Positions 25,772 through 33,921 of a stretch of DNA of 36,493 bases are shown here, piece after piece. The stretch covers positions 1-36,493 of the forward strand of contig JADFQN010000013.1 of the NCBI GenBank assembly GCA_022561755.1. Direction: 5' to 3'. Every line of letters begins with the position of its first letter. The stretch's first letter is position 1. Source of the stretch: Bacteroidota bacterium. Its GTDB lineage: Bacteria > Bacteroidota > Rhodothermia > Rhodothermales > Rubricoccaceae. The position numbers and the translations under genes were made by a program. Under the pieces are notes generated by a model. The model was not told the origin of the DNA. It did not search any database and was given only the letters and a program-made list of their open reading frames with translations.

Positions 25772-26617
25772 CTATTCCGTTAGCCCCTCTCTCGCCTCTT
25801 CCTCCAGCGCCTCCCGTTCTCTGTCGGGTTCGGTGAGCAGCACGTACACGTAGTTCACCTGAGAGATCGGTGCGGCGGGTCTGAGGTAGATCGTAAAGTC
25901 GTTGCGCCCCCGGCGCGCGAATACGGAGTCCACCACACCAACGGGGATGCCCGCCGGAAAGATTTCACTGTAGCCGCTGGTCGTAACGATTTGCCCTTGC
26001 TCCACAGGTTCGGTTTTGGGGACGTACTCCATCAGGAGGCGGTCGTAGTTGATGCCGTCCCACCGCACGATGCCGTCTTGCTGGAGCGCGTCGATCGTGG
26101 CGGGGACGGCAAACTGTGTGCTTTGGTGGGGCATCACAATTGAATACCGCGCCGAAGTAAGGACCACCTTTCCGACGATCCCACGCTCGTCGATTACCGG
26201 CATGCCTTCCTCCACTCCGTTTCGGCTGCCCACGTCCAGGGTGAGCAGGTTCTCCTGTTGGGTGATGTCCTTGGCCACGACACGCGCAGGGACACGTTGA
26301 ATGGCCAATGTGTCGCTAAACGCAAGCAGTGAACGCAGGCGCTCGTTTTCCGCGCGCGCCTCGCGGAGCCGGGCCACCTCGGTGGCCAGTTCGATCGTTT
26401 CCGCGCGGAGGCGGTCGTTCTCGCCGAGAGCATGCGAGTAGCGCCCGATGCCGGCGAACAGCCCCTCAACACGCGCCGTAACGGCCAGGCTCGATGCCCG
26501 CACCGCGCGTAGCGTTGACCCATCGTGTTGCACGAGCACAATGACGCTGGTGAGAAACAGCACGCCGAACAGAACCCACTCCCGGCTGCGTTCCCAGAGC
26601 TTGGCGGCGAGAGACAT
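25772..26617 (-). CDS. mreC: Rod shape-determining protein MreC
   Basis: A 281-residue protein with one N-terminal transmembrane helix (~14-30, WVLFGVLFLTSVIVLVQ), a coiled coil (~65-100, LRAETIELATEVARLREARAENERLRSLL) and the beta-rich MreC domain. The latter has the conserved stretches LTLDVGSRNGVEEGMPVIDERGIVGKV and GQIVTTSGYSEIFPAGIPVG. It links cytoplasmic MreB filaments to the periplasmic wall-synthesis machinery. It follows mreB on the same strand after 71 bases that hold an inverted repeat. No mreD, mrdA or rodA follows, so the mre operon is shortened here. Confidence 0.96.
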   Translation of the reverse strand: MSLAAKLWERSREWVLFGVLFLTSVIVLVQHDGSTLRAVRASSLAVTARVEGLFAGIGRYSHALGENDRLRAETIELATEVARLREARAENERLRSLLAFSDTLAIQRVPARVVAKDITQQENLLTLDVGSRNGVEEGMPVIDERGIVGKVVLTSARYSIVMPHQSTQFAVPATIDALQQDGIVRWDGINYDRLLMEYVPKTEPVEQGQIVTTSGYSEIFPAGIPVGVVDSVFARRGRNDFTIYLRPAAPISQVNYVYVLLTEPDREREALEEEAREGLTE

Positions 26618-26631
26618 GGCTACGTAGTTTG

Positions 26632-26683
26632 TATTGCGTAGTTCGTAAGGGCAAGGTCAACACGCAATACGGAATACGCAATA
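26632..26683. repeat. TATTGCGTA inverted-repeat element, copy 1 (mreB-mreC junction)
   Basis: TATTGCGTAGTTCGTA (26632-26647) and TACGGAATACGCAATA (26668-26683) are inverted with two mismatches in 16. The right end is five bases from the mreB stop codon. The same structure appears at 30281-30346. In RNA it would form a long hairpin between mreB and mreC. Confidence 0.75.
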
Positions 26684-26688
26684 GCAAG

Positions 26689-27699
26689 TCAGTCGGAGAG
26701 AACTCGCTTGTACGTGTCCGGGTCTTCCAGCACCTGGCCCGTTCCGCGCACGACAGCCGTGAGGGGGTCCTCCGCAACGTAAACGGGCAGTTCCGTGCGC
26801 TCGCGGAGATAGACGTCCATCCCTTTGAGGAGCGCGCCGCCGCCGGTGAGCATGATGCCGCGTTCGAGCACGTCACCGCCCAGTTCGGGCGGTGTGGATT
26901 CCAGCGCGCGGACCACCGCCGCGGCAATCTGGTTGACAGGCGTACGGAGGGCATCGCGTACGTCTTCGCTCGAAACCGTGCGCGATTTGGGAACGCCTGA
27001 AACGAGGTCGCGGCCCCTGACGGTCAGTTCCAGCTCGGGGTCGAGCTTGGTGGCGCTGCCGATCTCGCACTTTATCTTCTCGGCCGTACGCCATCCGATG
27101 AGCAGGTTGTGGTGCTTTTTGAAGTACTGCACGATGGCCTCGTCGATCTCGTTGCCGCCCACGCGGATCGCTTCGTCCACGACGATCCCCGAGAGGGCGA
27201 TGACGGCGATCTCGGTCGTGCCGCCGCCGATATCCACGACCATGTTGCCTACGGGGTCGGTGACGTTCAGCCCGATGCCGATGGCCGCAGCCATGGGCTC
27301 TTCGATCAGCTTGACCTCCTTGGCGCCGGCGTAGACGGCCGAGTCGCGAACGGCGCGCTTCTCTACCTCGGTGATGCCGCTCGGCACGCAGATAACCATG
27401 CGCCGGATGCCGGCCAGCCACCCAGGGTGAACACGCCTGATGAACCCTTTTATCAGGTGTTCGGCTACGTTGAAGTCCGCGATTACACCGTCGTTAAGCG
27501 GCCAAATTGTTTCGATGTCCTTGTGCGTGCGCTCGTGCATTTGGAGCGCTTCGGTCCCGATCGCCTCTACCTTGCCGGTCGCACGATGGCGGGCTACGAT
27601 GGACGGCTCATTGAGGACAATCCCTTTGTCCTTGATGTGGATGAGCGTGTTGACGGTGCCGAGATCGATGGCAATGTCGATCGAGAACGGGTTGAACAC
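26689..27699 (-). CDS. mreB: Rod shape-determining actin homologue MreB
   Basis: A 336-residue bacterial actin of normal length. The ATP-binding motifs are clear: phosphate 1 (DLGTVNTLIHIKDKGIVLNEPS), phosphate 2 (VVDIGGGTTEIAVIALSG), the adenosine segment (IMLTGGGALLKGMDVYL), and MAAAIGIG. It forms membrane-bound filaments that guide lateral peptidoglycan synthesis. It is the first gene of mreBC. The upstream 190 bases to the LRR gene are non-coding and probably hold its promoter, though I cannot identify the boxes. Confidence 0.98.
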   Translation of the reverse strand: MFNPFSIDIAIDLGTVNTLIHIKDKGIVLNEPSIVARHRATGKVEAIGTEALQMHERTHKDIETIWPLNDGVIADFNVAEHLIKGFIRRVHPGWLAGIRRMVICVPSGITEVEKRAVRDSAVYAGAKEVKLIEEPMAAAIGIGLNVTDPVGNMVVDIGGGTTEIAVIALSGIVVDEAIRVGGNEIDEAIVQYFKKHHNLLIGWRTAEKIKCEIGSATKLDPELELTVRGRDLVSGVPKSRTVSSEDVRDALRTPVNQIAAAVVRALESTPPELGGDVLERGIMLTGGGALLKGMDVYLRERTELPVYVAEDPLTAVVRGTGQVLEDPDTYKRVLSD

Positions 27700-27911
27700 C
27701 GGGTGTTGGCAGGCTAGGGTCCGAAAAAAGTATGCTCGGAAGCTACTACCTTAACGGTCTGGGCAGGGACGGGGATTGTGCCCCTGCTGAAAAGAATTGG
27801 GCGATTGTTGTTAAGTCGTTGCGGACGGAAGAGTCGTGATGAATCGGGCGAATTCTCGGTTCTAAAGGAACCGTTTCAGTTCCCCGATGACCAACGAATG
27901 GGGGCCATGAG

Positions 27912-28505
27912 TCAGTAGCTCATGTCTCGCAGGCGATCAGGGAAGATTCTCAAGAAGCGCCCATCAGTTCGGCCGGCCCGCGTGATGTCCCAATGCGCGT
28001 CGGTGGTGACTCGCGTGTACCAAAACGTGAGCATGCCGAGCCTTGGGCACGAACGAGCGAGCTCGATAGCGCTCTCGTTATCGAGCTGGGTGAAACGGAC
28101 ATCAAGCTGCACCAGAGCCGGTAACACCGAAAGGCGGGTGAGGCACGGTCCAGACACTGCGGTGTTGTTGCCAAGGAAGAGCGTGGCGAGCTTCGGTGGT
28201 GCGGCGTCAGCAATGGCGTGGACGCCCTCATCGGTCACCTGGCATCCACTGAGATAGAGCTTTTCGAGCTCGTTGGCGATGGGGGAGCGGGCCAAGGCCG
28301 CCACTCCCTCGTCTCCGATCGGGTTGCCCGAGAGGGAGAGGACCGAGAGTCCGACCAGGTAAGGACTTTCGGCGATCATGCGGGCGCTGGCGGGGCCAAG
28401 GTTGCCGCGGCCGGCAAAGACCGAGCGAAGATCAGCGGAGCTCGGGTCGCCCGCGAGCTCGCGGATCTGCTCCGCCGAAAGCGGCGTACGGCCGCGAACG
28501 GCCAT
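27912..28505 (-). CDS. Leucine-rich-repeat protein (RI-like)
   Basis: About 197 residues from ATG 28505; a TTG nine codons upstream is also possible. It contains roughly four to five leucine-rich repeats of the ribonuclease-inhibitor type, for example [50 protein letters not shown] and [20 protein letters not shown], each with the LxxLxLxxN/CxI core. No signal peptide or enzyme domain is visible, so a cytosolic protein-binding role is the best guess. It resembles the short repeat-companion proteins often found in Planctomycetes and Myxococcota. It lies between purH and mreB on the same strand, 124 bases after purH. Confidence 0.85.
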   Translation of the reverse strand: MAVRGRTPLSAEQIRELAGDPSSADLRSVFAGRGNLGPASARMIAESPYLVGLSVLSLSGNPIGDEGVAALARSPIANELEKLYLSGCQVTDEGVHAIADAAPPKLATLFLGNNTAVSGPCLTRLSVLPALVQLDVRFTQLDNESAIELARSCPRLGMLTFWYTRVTTDAHWDITRAGRTDGRFLRIFPDRLRDMSY

Positions 28506-28629
28506 GTTCAGGCAGCGGTGGCGCTTGGTCAATCGGCGAAAGTAGCAGAAGAGGTAAGACGTTGCTCACCGTCGCCAGCCTTGGGAGGCAGATCGGAGTA
28601 ATGTGCAGCGTATATAAGACCACAAGCGC

Positions 28630-30234
28630 TCAATGCCTGAAATGCCGCTTCCCCGTAAACACCATCGCCATCCCGCGCTCGTTGGCGGCAGCAATCACTT
28701 CGTCATCGCGGACGGAGCCGCCGGGTTGGATGGCGGCCGTGGCCCCGGCGTCGGCTGCGGCCAGAAGGCCGTCGGCGAAGGGGTAGAAGGCATCCGAGGC
28801 CACCACGCAGCCTGAGAAATCCAACTCGCTCTTGGCGCCCTTCGAGACGGCGATCTCGCTAGAATCGATGCGGCTCATCTGCCCAGCGCCGATCCCGAGC
28901 GTTGCGCCACCCTTCGCGTACACGATCGCGTTGCTCTTCACATGCTTGCAGACGCGCCACGCAAAGTCGAGGTCGGACCACTCGGTGTCCGAGGGTTGGC
29001 GATCCGTGGCCACGGTCCAGTCGGCGCGCATGGCGTCGGCGGAGCCGAGCGCTGCATCCACTTCCTGAACGAGCATCCCGCCCACCACACTGCGGACGCC
29101 CGGCGCCGTGTCCCTCCGCGCCGATGCAAGCGATTCGATCAGCCGCCGGTTCTTCTTTTCCATCAGGAAGTCCAGCACGCCGTTCTCGTAGCTGGGCGCA
29201 ATGATGAGTTCCGTAAACACGGCGTTGATGGCTTCGGCCGTGGCCTGGTCCAGCGCCCGGTTCACCACCACAATTCCGCCAAACGGCGACTGGCGATCCG
29301 TGGCGAAGGCTTTGTGATACGCCTCCTCCAGCGAATCCGCCGTACCAACGCCGCACGGATTGGTGTGCTTCAGGATGGCGACGGCCGGCTGCGCATCCTC
29401 GAATTCGGCAATCAGACGCAACGCTGCCGAAAGATCGATCAGGTTGTTGAACGAGAGTTCCTTGCCGTGGAGTTGCCGGTAGAATGCACTTGGATCGCCG
29501 TAGAGGGCCGCTTTCTGGTGGGGGTTTTCGCCGTAGCGGAGTCCCTGCGATTTTGGAAGGATGGGCGCGAACGTATCGTCATCTAGAGACGCGACACGTC
29601 GCGTCTCTACGTTGTGATCGAGGTATTCGGTAATGGCGGCATCGTACCCTGCCGTATGCGAAAACGCGGATTGCGCAAGGGCACGGCGTGTTTCCATACC
29701 CAACGAGCCGTCGTTGGCCTCTAGTTCCTCCGCAATCATGCCGTACTGATCGGGCGATGTCACCACACCGACGAAGAACCAGTTCTTGGCGGAGGCCCGC
29801 ACCATCGTCGGCCCGCCGATGTCGATGTTCTCTGCGGCAAAGGCATCCGTCACGTCGTCCTTGGTCACCGCCTCTTCAAAAGGGTAGAGGTTCACCACCA
29901 CGAGGTCGATCAGGCCGATGCCGTGCTCCTCCAGTTGGGCGAGATCATCCTCGTCCGTCCGCCGCGCCAGTATTCCCGCGTGGACCTTCGGATGCAGCGT
30001 CTTCACGCGCCCGCCCAGCAACTCAGGCGACCCGGTTACCTCGGCTACGTCTTTCACCGGAAGTCCGGTTTCGCGGATCGCTCGCGCCGTGCCGCCGGTC
30101 GAGAGCAGCTCGACGCCCAGATCGTGGAGGCGGCCGGCAAACTCGGCCAGCCCGGTTTTGTCGCTGACGGATAGCAGCGCACGCCGCACCGCGTAGCGGT
30201 CGGCGGGAGGGGGAAGGGGTTTGGACTGGATCAT
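28630..30234 (-). CDS. purH: Bifunctional AICAR formyltransferase/IMP cyclohydrolase
   Basis: A 534-residue protein. The N-terminal MGS-like IMP cyclohydrolase domain holds [36 protein letters not shown] and [18 protein letters not shown]. The C-terminal AICAR transformylase domain contains [28 protein letters not shown], and the closing [30 protein letters not shown]. It carries out the last two steps of IMP synthesis, using 10-formyl-tetrahydrofolate. The linker between the two domains ([20 protein letters not shown]) is partly encoded by a palindromic repeat (29584-29609) that stays in frame. purN and ldcA lie upstream on the same strand. Confidence 0.98.
   Translation of the reverse strand: MIQSKPLPPPADRYAVRRALLSVSDKTGLAEFAGRLHDLGVELLSTGGTARAIRETGLPVKDVAEVTGSPELLGGRVKTLHPKVHAGILARRTDEDDLAQLEEHGIGLIDLVVVNLYPFEEAVTKDDVTDAFAAENIDIGGPTMVRASAKNWFFVGVVTSPDQYGMIAEELEANDGSLGMETRRALAQSAFSHTAGYDAAITEYLDHNVETRRVASLDDDTFAPILPKSQGLRYGENPHQKAALYGDPSAFYRQLHGKELSFNNLIDLSAALRLIAEFEDAQPAVAILKHTNPCGVGTADSLEEAYHKAFATDRQSPFGGIVVVNRALDQATAEAINAVFTELIIAPSYENGVLDFLMEKKNRRLIESLASARRDTAPGVRSVVGGMLVQEVDAALGSADAMRADWTVATDRQPSDTEWSDLDFAWRVCKHVKSNAIVYAKGGATLGIGAGQMSRIDSSEIAVSKGAKSELDFSGCVVASDAFYPFADGLLAAADAGATAAIQPGGSVRDDEVIAAANERGMAMVFTGKRHFRH
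29584..29609. repeat. Palindromic element inside the purH coding sequence
   Basis: TAGAGACGCGAC (29584-29595) and GTCGCGTCTCTA (29598-29609) are perfect 12-bp inverted arms around two bases. On the coding strand it follows a G, giving the start GTAGAGACGCGAC seen in dispersed extragenic palindromes, but here it is read as Val-Glu-Thr-Arg-Arg-Val-Ala-Ser-Leu without a stop. It falls in the variable linker between the two PurH domains. Confidence 0.85.
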
Positions 30235-30280
30235 GCGGGGGGTGAGAGATCAGGGAGTATTTGGGCTGACGTGGGTTTTG

Positions 30281-30346
30281 TATTGCGTACTTCGTAGTGC
30301 GTAGTAGATGAGGTGGACTCCTACACGCAATACGGACTACGCAATA
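30281..30346. repeat. TATTGCGTA inverted-repeat element, copy 2 (purN-purH junction)
   Basis: TATTGCGTACTTCGTA (30281-30296) and TACGGACTACGCAATA (30331-30346) are inverted with two mismatches in 16. The ACACGCAATACGGA segment is shared with copy 1. Its right end is four bases from the purN stop codon (30351-30353), and it lies between purN and purH on their common strand. Confidence 0.78.
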
Positions 30347-30350
30347 CGCA

Positions 30351-30992
30351 TCATCCGTCACGGATATGAACGCGCCGCCCATCCACCACCACCCGCCCCT
30401 CCGCAAACAACTGAAGCGCCTGCGGGTAGAGGCGGTGCTCCAGCTGAAGCGCCCGTGCCGCGAGCGACTTCGGCGTGTCATCCGGACGAACCGCGACCGG
30501 TTCTTGCAAAACGATGGGGCCCGTGTCGTATTCGGAATCGACGAGGTGGACGGTGACGCCGCTGACGCGGCAGCCGTATTCGAGGACGGTCTCGTGGACG
30601 CGCCTTCCGTACATGCCCTCCCCGCCGAACGACGGGAGAAGGGCGGGGTGGATGTTCAGCATCCGATGCTTAAACGCATCGACCGTGCTCGCAGGAATTT
30701 TTTTGAGGTACCCGGCCAGCGCGATGAAGTTGGTCTGATGCTCGGTGAGGGCATGGAGCAGCACTTCCGCGAAAGCGCCTTCGCTCTCAAACTTGGCGGG
30801 TGGGAGAATGGCCACGGGGATGTCGCGCGCCTCGGCCTTGTCGATAGCGCCGATGGCCGGTCGGGTGGTGATGAGGAGGACGGGCTCGGCGTCCAGCTTG
30901 CCTGCGTCGATGGCCTTGAGCATCGCTCCGAAGTTGGAACCGCTGCCGGAGGCGAACACTGCGAGCCGTAACACTGGAGTTTGTTCAGACAT
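30351..30992 (-). CDS. purN: Phosphoribosylglycinamide formyltransferase
   Basis: A 213-residue GAR transformylase of normal length. Motifs are RLAVFASGSGSNF (phosphate-binding loop), ALAGYLKKIP, MLNIHPALLPSFGGEGMYG with the catalytic Asn-His pair, and VHLVDSEYDTGPIVLQE with the catalytic Asp. It formylates glycinamide ribonucleotide in purine synthesis with 10-formyl-tetrahydrofolate. Its ATG lies inside the end of ldcA: the 8-base overlap 30985-30992 contains the purN start and the ldcA stop, which suggests translational coupling. purH follows after a 116-base gap filled by an inverted repeat. Confidence 0.97.
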   Translation of the reverse strand: MSEQTPVLRLAVFASGSGSNFGAMLKAIDAGKLDAEPVLLITTRPAIGAIDKAEARDIPVAILPPAKFESEGAFAEVLLHALTEHQTNFIALAGYLKKIPASTVDAFKHRMLNIHPALLPSFGGEGMYGRRVHETVLEYGCRVSGVTVHLVDSEYDTGPIVLQEPVAVRPDDTPKSLAARALQLEHRLYPQALQLFAEGRVVVDGRRVHIRDG

Positions 30993-31950
30993 CGCGCGTG
31001 ATGGGCTCGTTGACTGTCAAACAGGCTACTGTGTCGTTCACCTCAAATGATGATTTGACCCCGATCGGCAGCGTACACTTGTCCGTGAAGTGCCCGAAAA
31101 CGAGGCCGCGTGCCACGGGGCCAGGCACAAACTGGGCGTAGTGATCGAGCACCTCATCCAAAGAAAGCGAAGGTTGTCCTTTGCGGGGCTTGGCGCGGGT
31201 GAAGGCCCCGAAGACGAGGCCGCCGAGCTTCTCCAGCACACCGGCCAGCCGCAACCGTGCAAACAGCCGGTCGATCTGGTACGGCTGCTCGCCGACATCC
31301 TCTACGAACAGGACGGCGCTTGAGAGATCTGGGAGGTAGGGCGTTCCGAGGAGCGAGCAGATCATCGTCAGGTTGCCGCCGAGCAGGACGCCTTCCGCCG
31401 AGCCATTTTTCATCCCGGCCAGCGTCTCGCCGTACGGGCCAATAATTTCAACGGGCGCCTTTCCTCCCGCCAATCGCCAGAACATACTCTCAGAGGCCGG
31501 GTCGATCTTCGGCCAGTCGGGCGCCACCATCGGGCCGGAAAGCGACGGTAAACCAGTTTTGCAGAAGATGGCGAGTTGGAGCGCCGTGATGTCCGAATAC
31601 CCGACGATAAGTTTCGGATGCGAGCGCATCGCGTCGTAATCCAGCCGGTCCAGGATGCGAAGCGTGCCGTAGCCTCCGCGCAGGCAGAAGATGGCGTCGA
31701 TGTCATCTCGCGTGAAGAGGGTGTTCAACTCGTCTGCTCGGGTCTGGTCGTCTCCCGCCAGGAACCCATGCGGCTTGAGGCTCATCGGGCGGACCACCTC
31801 CACGGTGAGCCCACGCTTTTTCAGTGCCTCCAACCCGGCCTCGGCGTGCCTCGGATCAAGCGCGGCACTCGCCGGGGCGGCAACGGCAATGCGGCTCTGG
31901 CGGGTAAGCGGACGGACCCTTCGGCGGGGCTCAGGGCAGGCGGTGGGCAC
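30985..31950 (-). CDS. ldcA: LD-carboxypeptidase (S66 family)
   Basis: A 321-residue protein with the S66 signatures RIAVAAPAS at the start of the fold, CLRGGYGTLRILDRLDYD, the nucleophile Ser in IVGYSDITALQLAI, a Glu in LFVEDVGEQPYQIDRLF, and the catalytic His in GLVFGHFTDKC. It removes the terminal D-Ala of murein tetrapeptides during peptidoglycan recycling, normally in the cytosol. No signal peptide is present. The start is GTG 31950; about 17 Arg/Pro-rich residues precede the conserved fold, so the true start could be slightly later. It overlaps purN by 8 bases, an unusual pairing of wall recycling with purine synthesis. Confidence 0.94.
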   Translation of the reverse strand: MPTACPEPRRRVRPLTRQSRIAVAAPASAALDPRHAEAGLEALKKRGLTVEVVRPMSLKPHGFLAGDDQTRADELNTLFTRDDIDAIFCLRGGYGTLRILDRLDYDAMRSHPKLIVGYSDITALQLAIFCKTGLPSLSGPMVAPDWPKIDPASESMFWRLAGGKAPVEIIGPYGETLAGMKNGSAEGVLLGGNLTMICSLLGTPYLPDLSSAVLFVEDVGEQPYQIDRLFARLRLAGVLEKLGGLVFGAFTRAKPRKGQPSLSLDEVLDHYAQFVPGPVARGLVFGHFTDKCTLPIGVKSSFEVNDTVACLTVNEPITRDV

Positions 31951-32125
31951 GGTGCGGAAACGATGGAGATGAAAAGATACCCCGCTGCCGGAGGTTGCCC
32001 CGTGTACCTTTTGTGGATGAGCTGCCCCGCCACATTGATCGGGGTTTCTCCCGCGTTCACCGCCGGAAGCGTGTCGTAGCTTGCGCGCTTCAGGCGTTAT
32101 TCCACCGCTTCCCTCCTATCGAGCG

Positions 32126-33694
32126 ATGCATTCTATCCGCATGATTACTACCATCACACTCGCGCTCTGCCTCTCCTGGCTGGGCTGCGATTCGAACGAT
32201 CCCGTCACGCCGAATACCTTTCCGTTCAACCCGGACACCCTTGATTTCGATCAGATCCAGACGCTTGATTATGGCGACTACGTGCAGCCGCTTCTGGCCT
32301 ATCGGAATGTGTTCGACGTAGGCGGGGCCGAGCCTTCCGACCGTCTGGATGACTACGCCTGGAGTGTACTCTTCACCGGCAGTAATTCGTCGAGCGCCAC
32401 GATTATTCCGTTCAATGCGGATGAAAGTCTGTTGGTTCGTTGCGCTGAAGGCAATTGCGTGGTGCCGGCGGGACCTGTCCCGATTCCCTACCCCAACGTT
32501 TCCGCGTTGCAAGAGGACGAGGTGGCCTATCTCCGCCGCTGGATTGAGGATGGGGCGAAGAACGACACCGGCCAGGTGCCGTTCGCCGATGCCGAAGTGT
32601 TGCTGTACGTCTGCAACCAGATGGCCAACCGCGTGGCCATTGTGGACGGCGAGCGGATGCAGGTGATCCGCTATGTCGACATGATGGACCTCGGCGAAGG
32701 CATGATGACCAAGCCCCATCACGCGGCAACGGAGCCCGATGGATCGGCGTGGTACGTCAACCTCATCACTGGCGACGGCGGAACGCCGGGCGGCTCGATC
32801 CTCAAGCTCTCGACCGACCTCTCGCTGGACCCCTCCGACGAAGCCTACGTGATTGCGCGGGAGATGCCGCCTGTGGGGAATGCTACCTTCCAGAAGCCGG
32901 GCATGATGGTCCTCGACCCAACGAGCAACTGGTTGTTCTCCGGGCGCTCGTTCGCTGCCGACCCGACTTCTACAGGCATCGCTCGCGTCGACCGGACGAC
33001 GATGGAATTTGAGGAGATTCCGACGATTGGGGTGAATCACCCACATGCGATTGGCGTCAGCACCAACGGGAAATGGGTGCTCTCGGCCTCGCTCGATCTC
33101 GACAACACAATTGACGTTATAGACGCGGCGACCGGCGATCTCGTCGATCAACTCGTAGTCACAGGCAGTACGCTGGCCTTCGTGCAGTTTGGAGCGAGCC
33201 CGGACGGAACGACCGTCGTAGTGACCTCGCAGGTCGGCGGCAAGCTGCTCTTCTTCCAGCTCGACCCAGACACGGGCGAACTTACGGAGGACGGCGAGGT
33301 CGCCGTCGGCGATGAGCCCTGGCACCCCGTGTTCTCGCCGGACGGTTCCACGATCTACGTGCCCAACCGCATCTCACACGACGTATCGGTGGTGGATGTT
33401 GCCTCGCGCTCAGTAACGGATACCATCGGCAATCCCGACGGGGGCGAGGCCGTCTTCTCAGAGCCCCACGGCTCGGCAATTACAGCCGACGGCAGCATGC
33501 TCTTCATCGCCAACCGCAACCTGAACTTCGGCCTCTGGACGCCGCCCTACCCGACGCTTGATGAGGACGGCGAGCCGCTTCCGAATACGGAGTTCGGCAA
33601 TGTCGTCGTCGTCGATACGGAGACGAACGAGGTGATGTCGGTCATTCAGATGGGCAAGTGGGCTTCGGGCATGTCGATCTACGATCCGAGGTAA
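32126..33694 (+). CDS. YVTN-type beta-propeller lipoprotein with a haem-less cytochrome-like N-terminal region
   Basis: About 522 residues. A lipoprotein signal (ITLALCLSWLGC) follows the start at ATG 32126 (32141 is also possible). Residues ~35-145 resemble the N-terminal cytochrome-like domain of Planctomycete-type proteins: DYGDYVQPLLAYRNVF aligns with the usual VxPILxxxCxxCH, and EVAYLRRWIEDGAKND is the typical closing helix. The CxxCH haem site is missing. The remainder is a seven-bladed-type propeller with repeated units such as VLLYVCNQMANRVAIVD, VLSASLDLDNTIDVID, STIYVPNRISHDVSVVD and MLFIANRNLNFG. It is likely an outer-membrane or periplasmic binding protein; no enzymatic function can be assigned. 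A divergent promoter region shared with ldcA lies upstream (31951-32125). Confidence 0.85.
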   Translation: MHSIRMITTITLALCLSWLGCDSNDPVTPNTFPFNPDTLDFDQIQTLDYGDYVQPLLAYRNVFDVGGAEPSDRLDDYAWSVLFTGSNSSSATIIPFNADESLLVRCAEGNCVVPAGPVPIPYPNVSALQEDEVAYLRRWIEDGAKNDTGQVPFADAEVLLYVCNQMANRVAIVDGERMQVIRYVDMMDLGEGMMTKPHHAATEPDGSAWYVNLITGDGGTPGGSILKLSTDLSLDPSDEAYVIAREMPPVGNATFQKPGMMVLDPTSNWLFSGRSFAADPTSTGIARVDRTTMEFEEIPTIGVNHPHAIGVSTNGKWVLSASLDLDNTIDVIDAATGDLVDQLVVTGSTLAFVQFGASPDGTTVVVTSQVGGKLLFFQLDPDTGELTEDGEVAVGDEPWHPVFSPDGSTIYVPNRISHDVSVVDVASRSVTDTIGNPDGGEAVFSEPHGSAITADGSMLFIANRNLNFGLWTPPYPTLDEDGEPLPNTEFGNVVVVDTETNEVMSVIQMGKWASGMSIYDPR

Positions 33695-33710
33695 CCTGTT
33701 CTCGAGGGGA

Positions 33711-33880
33711 CGAACAAAAGTCTCCCCTTCAGGGGAGTACCCCGCGTAGCGGGGGAGGGTTGTTGCTGCCAGACTCAGACGAACTTCCAGCCATTCCGGC
33801 TTCCCCCCGTCTCGGGCTTCCCCGATCCACCCCCTTAAAAGGGCGACTTTTAAGTTCGGTGGAGCGGCTCCTTTTGTTCG
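33711..33880. repeat. 170-bp MITE-like element with CGAACAAAAG inverted ends
   Basis: CGAACAAAAG (33711-33720) and CTTTTGTTCG (33871-33880) are perfect 10-bp inverted termini. Inside are three hairpins: CTCCCCT-TC-AGGGGAG, CCCCGC-GTA-GCGGGG, and CTTAAAAG.../...CTTTTAAG near 33835-33853. The element fills the gap between the propeller gene (stop 33694) and the FG-GAP gene and is open in one frame, which artificially lengthens that frame upstream. Confidence 0.75.
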
Positions 33881-33921
33881 ACCGTATCATGCTCGCATCC
33901 AGTCCAACACCCTTTTTCACC

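Noticed and set aside
32090-33325. 411-codon reverse-strand open frame
   Set aside because: Antisense to the propeller lipoprotein, Arg/His-rich and without recognisable motifs.
33658-33921. N-terminal extension of the FG-GAP protein from ATG 33658
   Set aside because: It overlaps the upstream gene and reads through the 170-bp inverted-repeat element; the signal peptide starts at 33922.
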